Shown here: in pieces, positions 6,578 through 8,774 of the stretch | Numbering within the stretch: the first letter of the stretch is position 1 | How the letters are laid out: every line of letters begins with the position of its first letter | Source: JACQHM01 sp964535215 | Lineage (GTDB): Bacteria; Methylomirabilota; Methylomirabilia; Methylomirabilales; JACQHM01 | Direction: 5' to 3' | Assembly: GCA_964535215.1 (NCBI GenBank) | Contig: CAZHST010000086.1 | Span: 1 to 8,774, forward strand | DNA length: 8,774 bases | Made by a program: the position numbers and the translations under genes | Notes under the pieces: generated by a model | What the model was told of the DNA's origin: nothing | Seen by the model: only the letters and a program-made list of their open reading frames with translations | The model's database searches: none

Positions 6578-7945
6578 CTAAAGCATCCCATACTTCTTCA
6601 TCCGATTCCTGAAGGCATCCCGGCTGATGCCGAGGAGACGGGCGGCACGGACCTGATTCCCCCCGGCAAGCTCCAGGGCCTGCTTCACCAGTTCCTTTTC
6701 GAGAGCCCTTAAGGATACCCCACCTCTGGGGACCTGAAAAGCCAAGGGCTCCTCATCCCTTGTCTGGGGGCCGGCGACGATCTCTTTGGGCAACAGGTCA
6801 GGCGTGATGACGTCACCACTCCCCAGGATCATGGCCCTCTCGATGGCATTCCGAAGCTCCCTCACGTTCCCCGGCCAGGGATAGTTTAGGAGGAGGGCCT
6901 CTGCCTCAGGGGAGATCCTTGTAACCTTTCGTCTGAACTCCCGGTTATACCGGTCCACAAAGTACCTGGCCAGGGGAAGGATGTCCTCGGGGCGCTCCCG
7001 TAAGGGGGGGATGACAATCGGAACAACTTTCAGGCGATAGTAGAGGTCTTCCCGGAAGGCCCCCTCCCTGATCTGCTGGGAAAGGTCCCGGTTGGTTGTG
7101 GCGATCACCCGCACATCCACCCGGATGTCCCTGGTTCCTCCAATCCTCTTGAAGCTCTTCTCCTCAAGGACCCTTAAGAGCTTGGCCTGGGTGGAGGGCT
7201 TCATATCCCCGATCTCATCGAGGAGGACCGTCCCCCCATTGGCCAGCTCCAGGAGCCCCTTTTTCGTGGATTTGGCATCGGTGAAGGCCCCCTTCTCGTG
7301 GCCGAAGAGCTCGCTCTCCACCAGGGTCTCGGGCAGGGCCGTACAGTTGATGGCCATGAAGGGCTGCTCGGCCCTGGCGCTCTGATAGTGGATGGCCTTC
7401 GCCAGAAGCTCTTTCCCCGTCCCACTCTCCCCCTGGATGAGGACTGTGGTGGCGTTGCTCTGGGCAATCCTTTTCGCTATAGCCAGGATCGCCTGCATGG
7501 CCTCACTCACCCCGATAATGTTGTCAAGGCCGAACCGCTCCTTCTGCTCCTGGCGGAGGCGGGCCACCTCCTTCTTCAGCTGGAAGGTCTCCAAGGCCTT
7601 CTTGATGATCAGCTTGGTCTCGCCAACATCAAAGGGTTTTTCCAAATAATCATAGGCCCCCTTCTTCATGGCCTTTACCGCCGATTCCACCGTTCCGTAG
7701 GCGGTCAGGATAATGACCAAGGCCTCCGGATCCCTCTCCTTGATCTTCTCCAGGACCTCCATGCCCTCCATCTTGGGGAGGGCAAGGTCCAGGAGGATGA
7801 GGTCCGGGGCTTCCTCCTCGAAGAGCTTCAGGCCCACCTCGCCCGACTCGGCCGAGAGAACCTCATAGCCCTCCCTGCGGAGGACATCCTCCAGGGTCCA
7901 GCGGATCAGCTTTTCATCATCAATGACCAGAATTTTGGCCGTCAT
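6578..7945 (-). CDS. NtrC-family sigma-54-dependent response regulator
   Basis: This is a 455-residue cytoplasmic transcription activator, full length for the family. The receiver domain (about 1-120) has the acidic pair D9/D10, phosphoacceptor D53, T81 and K103. The AAA+ sigma-54 interaction domain (about 140-385) has Walker A GESGTGK (172-178), Walker B LLDEIGDM (241-248), the sensor-like ATTNRDL (282-288) and REDLYYRL (298-305), plus the WPGNVREL segment (357-364). The sigma-54 contact loop reads GAFTDA (219-224) instead of the usual GAFTGA. A Fis-type helix-turn-helix (about 411-455) closes the protein: GGNQVRAARLLGISRDAFRN (428-447). The start overlaps the kinase stop by 4 nt (ATGA), so it is translationally coupled to its partner kinase. 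It probably activates sigma-54 promoters for this or a linked operon; no TGGCAC-N5-TTGC promoter was found in the window. Identity is very secure; the target genes are inferred. Confidence 0.98.
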   Translation of the reverse strand: MTAKILVIDDEKLIRWTLEDVLRREGYEVLSAESGEVGLKLFEEEAPDLILLDLALPKMEGMEVLEKIKERDPEALVIILTAYGTVESAVKAMKKGAYDYLEKPFDVGETKLIIKKALETFQLKKEVARLRQEQKERFGLDNIIGVSEAMQAILAIAKRIAQSNATTVLIQGESGTGKELLAKAIHYQSARAEQPFMAINCTALPETLVESELFGHEKGAFTDAKSTKKGLLELANGGTVLLDEIGDMKPSTQAKLLRVLEEKSFKRIGGTRDIRVDVRVIATTNRDLSQQIREGAFREDLYYRLKVVPIVIPPLRERPEDILPLARYFVDRYNREFRRKVTRISPEAEALLLNYPWPGNVRELRNAIERAMILGSGDVITPDLLPKEIVAGPQTRDEEPLAFQVPRGGVSLRALEKELVKQALELAGGNQVRAARLLGISRDAFRNRMKKYGML

Positions 7946-8774
7946 GGTGCAACGGGTAAACGGACGAAGACCGTGGTCCCCTTTCCTGCATCGCTTTCGA
8001 TGTGGATCGTCCCTCCGTGCTGCTCCACAATCTTTTGGCAGATCGAGAGGCCAAGCCCTGTTCCCCTGTGCTTGGTGGTAAAGAAAGGCTGGAAGACCTT
8101 TTCGAGATCCTCAGGGGGGATGCCGTGGCCGGTATCCGAGATCGCAACCTCCACAAAGCTATTTCCTGGACCTGTCAAGGGCTTTTCACCGATGGCCGAT
8201 GGCTGATGGCTGATGGCCTTCGTCGTGACCGTGAGGGTTCCCCCCTCGGGCATGGCCTCGATCGCGTTTAAAGCAATGTTTAAAAAGAGCTGCTGGATCT
8301 GCTGGGGGTCCGCGTGGATGGGGGGAAGACTCTCCGCATACTCCGTCACGATGGTGACCCGGCTGTCCCTGACCTGCTGGCGGATGAAGAGAAGGGCTCG
8401 CTCGACCAGGTCGTTAGGATCGCAGGACACAGGTTCGGGAGAGGCAGGTCGGGCGTAGCTTAAGAGGTCCTTGACCGTCTTGTCCAGGCGCTTGATCTGG
8501 CGGAGCATCTCCTTGATAATCTCCCGCTTCGGATCGTCAGGAGGGTAATCCTCGACCAGGACCTGCATGGCCCCGCTCACCCCTGCCAGCGGGTTCTTGA
8601 CCTCATGGGCAATGGCCGAGGCCAGTTGCCCCAATGAGGCCATCTTTTGGGCCTGCTCTAACTGTCTCTGGTGTTCGGCCTCCAGCGCCCGCTTGGCCTC
8701 CTGAAGGCTCTGGATCATATAGTTGAGGGGTCGCGGAATTTCATAGACCCAAAACGTCTTGTTTGATTGCCCAT
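7942..8774 (-). CDS. Sensor histidine kinase, NtrB-like core (5' end outside window)
   Basis: This is the C-terminal part of a two-component sensor kinase. The reading frame stays open upstream of the ATG at 8718 to the right edge (first full codon at 8772), and the extra residues include IPRPLNYMIQSLQEAK, which resembles the end of a HAMP or linker helix. The true start and sensor domain therefore lie beyond the window. Numbered from the ATG at 8718, a coiled-coil linker (1-30) leads to the HisKA H-box SAIAHEVKNPL with His38. The ATPase domain has the N-box LNIALNAIEA (N147, N151), G1 box DTGHG (195-199), F box PFFTT (211-215) and G2 box GTGLGL (219-224). Between the strand TLTVTT and FVEVAISD lies an insert (about 168-186) encoded partly by a heptamer array. 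The catalytic motifs are intact, so the kinase is probably functional. The stop overlaps the response regulator by 4 nt, marking it as the cognate kinase. Confidence 0.97.
   Translation of the reverse strand, partial: GQSNKTFWVYEIPRPLNYMIQSLQEAKRALEAEHQRQLEQAQKMASLGQLASAIAHEVKNPLAGVSGAMQVLVEDYPPDDPKREIIKEMLRQIKRLDKTVKDLLSYARPASPEPVSCDPNDLVERALLFIRQQVRDSRVTIVTEYAESLPPIHADPQQIQQLFLNIALNAIEAMPEGGTLTVTTKAISHQPSAIGEKPLTGPGNSFVEVAISDTGHGIPPEDLEKVFQPFFTTKHRGTGLGLSICQKIVEQHGGTIHIESDAGKGTTVFVRLPVAP
8191..8218. repeat. Four perfect GATGGCY heptamers inside the histidine kinase gene
   Basis: Four uninterrupted 7-bp units (GATGGCC, GATGGCT, GATGGCT, GATGGCC) lie in the kinase coding region. The 28 bp fit within an in-frame insert translating as AISHQPSAIG on the minus strand, in a loop of the ATPase domain between the N box and the G1 box. 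The unit belongs to the same RYRGCNN family as the three start-codon clusters. Confidence 0.92.

Noticed and set aside
7298..8206. Plus-strand open frame of 302 codons opposite the regulator and kinase
   Set aside because: It spans two well-identified minus-strand genes with intact catalytic motifs. Long antisense frames are expected at this GC content.

Overview
The window is a GC-rich stretch of bacterial DNA whose genes all lie on the minus strand, packed end to end. Lipoprotein signal peptides, an outer-membrane beta-barrel and a multihaem cytochrome indicate a diderm (Gram-negative-type) bacterium with periplasmic electron transfer. The gene style (NtrC-type two-component pair, paired-CXXCH cytochrome, parvulin lipoprotein, heptanucleotide repeats) fits environmental lineages such as Desulfobacterota, Nitrospirota or NC10. 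That placement is an inference; nothing here fixes the taxon.

In transcription order (right to left) the layout is: a sensor histidine kinase cut by the right edge (7942-8774); a sigma-54-dependent response regulator overlapping it by 4 nt (6578-7945); a 62-nt gap; a 723-residue predicted outer-membrane beta-barrel (4344-6515); a single-domain CsgG/LpoB-like lipoprotein (3737-4330); a secreted protein with two tandem domains of the same type (2627-3712); a lipoprotein with two tandem SurA-like chaperone/parvulin units (885-2627, sharing 1 nt with the previous gene); and a lipoprotein cytochrome with at least ten CXXCH haem sites, overlapping the previous gene by 4 nt and running off the left edge (1-888). 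Overlaps and short gaps suggest one operon of seven or more genes. No terminator, tRNA, rRNA, CRISPR array or insertion sequence was seen.

The most coherent reading is an outer-membrane electron conduit or export apparatus. A large barrel and a roughly decahaem lipoprotein are the two core parts of porin-cytochrome conduits (MtrAB type, or the Geobacter Omb/Oma/Omc and Ext types). The parvulin lipoprotein could fold the barrel or cytochrome, the CsgG-like proteins could form or control an envelope pore or cell-wall assembly, and the two-component pair could regulate the set. This particular combination, with an interrupted barrel and doubled accessory domains, is not one I recognise.

A second layer is a family of 7-bp repeats (consensus GYRGCNN, reverse complement NNGCYRC). 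They occur at or just inside the start codons of three consecutive genes and again in frame inside the kinase ATPase domain. At the parvulin gene they form a 15-bp inverted repeat that includes the start codon, suggesting either translational control or the footprint of a self-propagating repeat.
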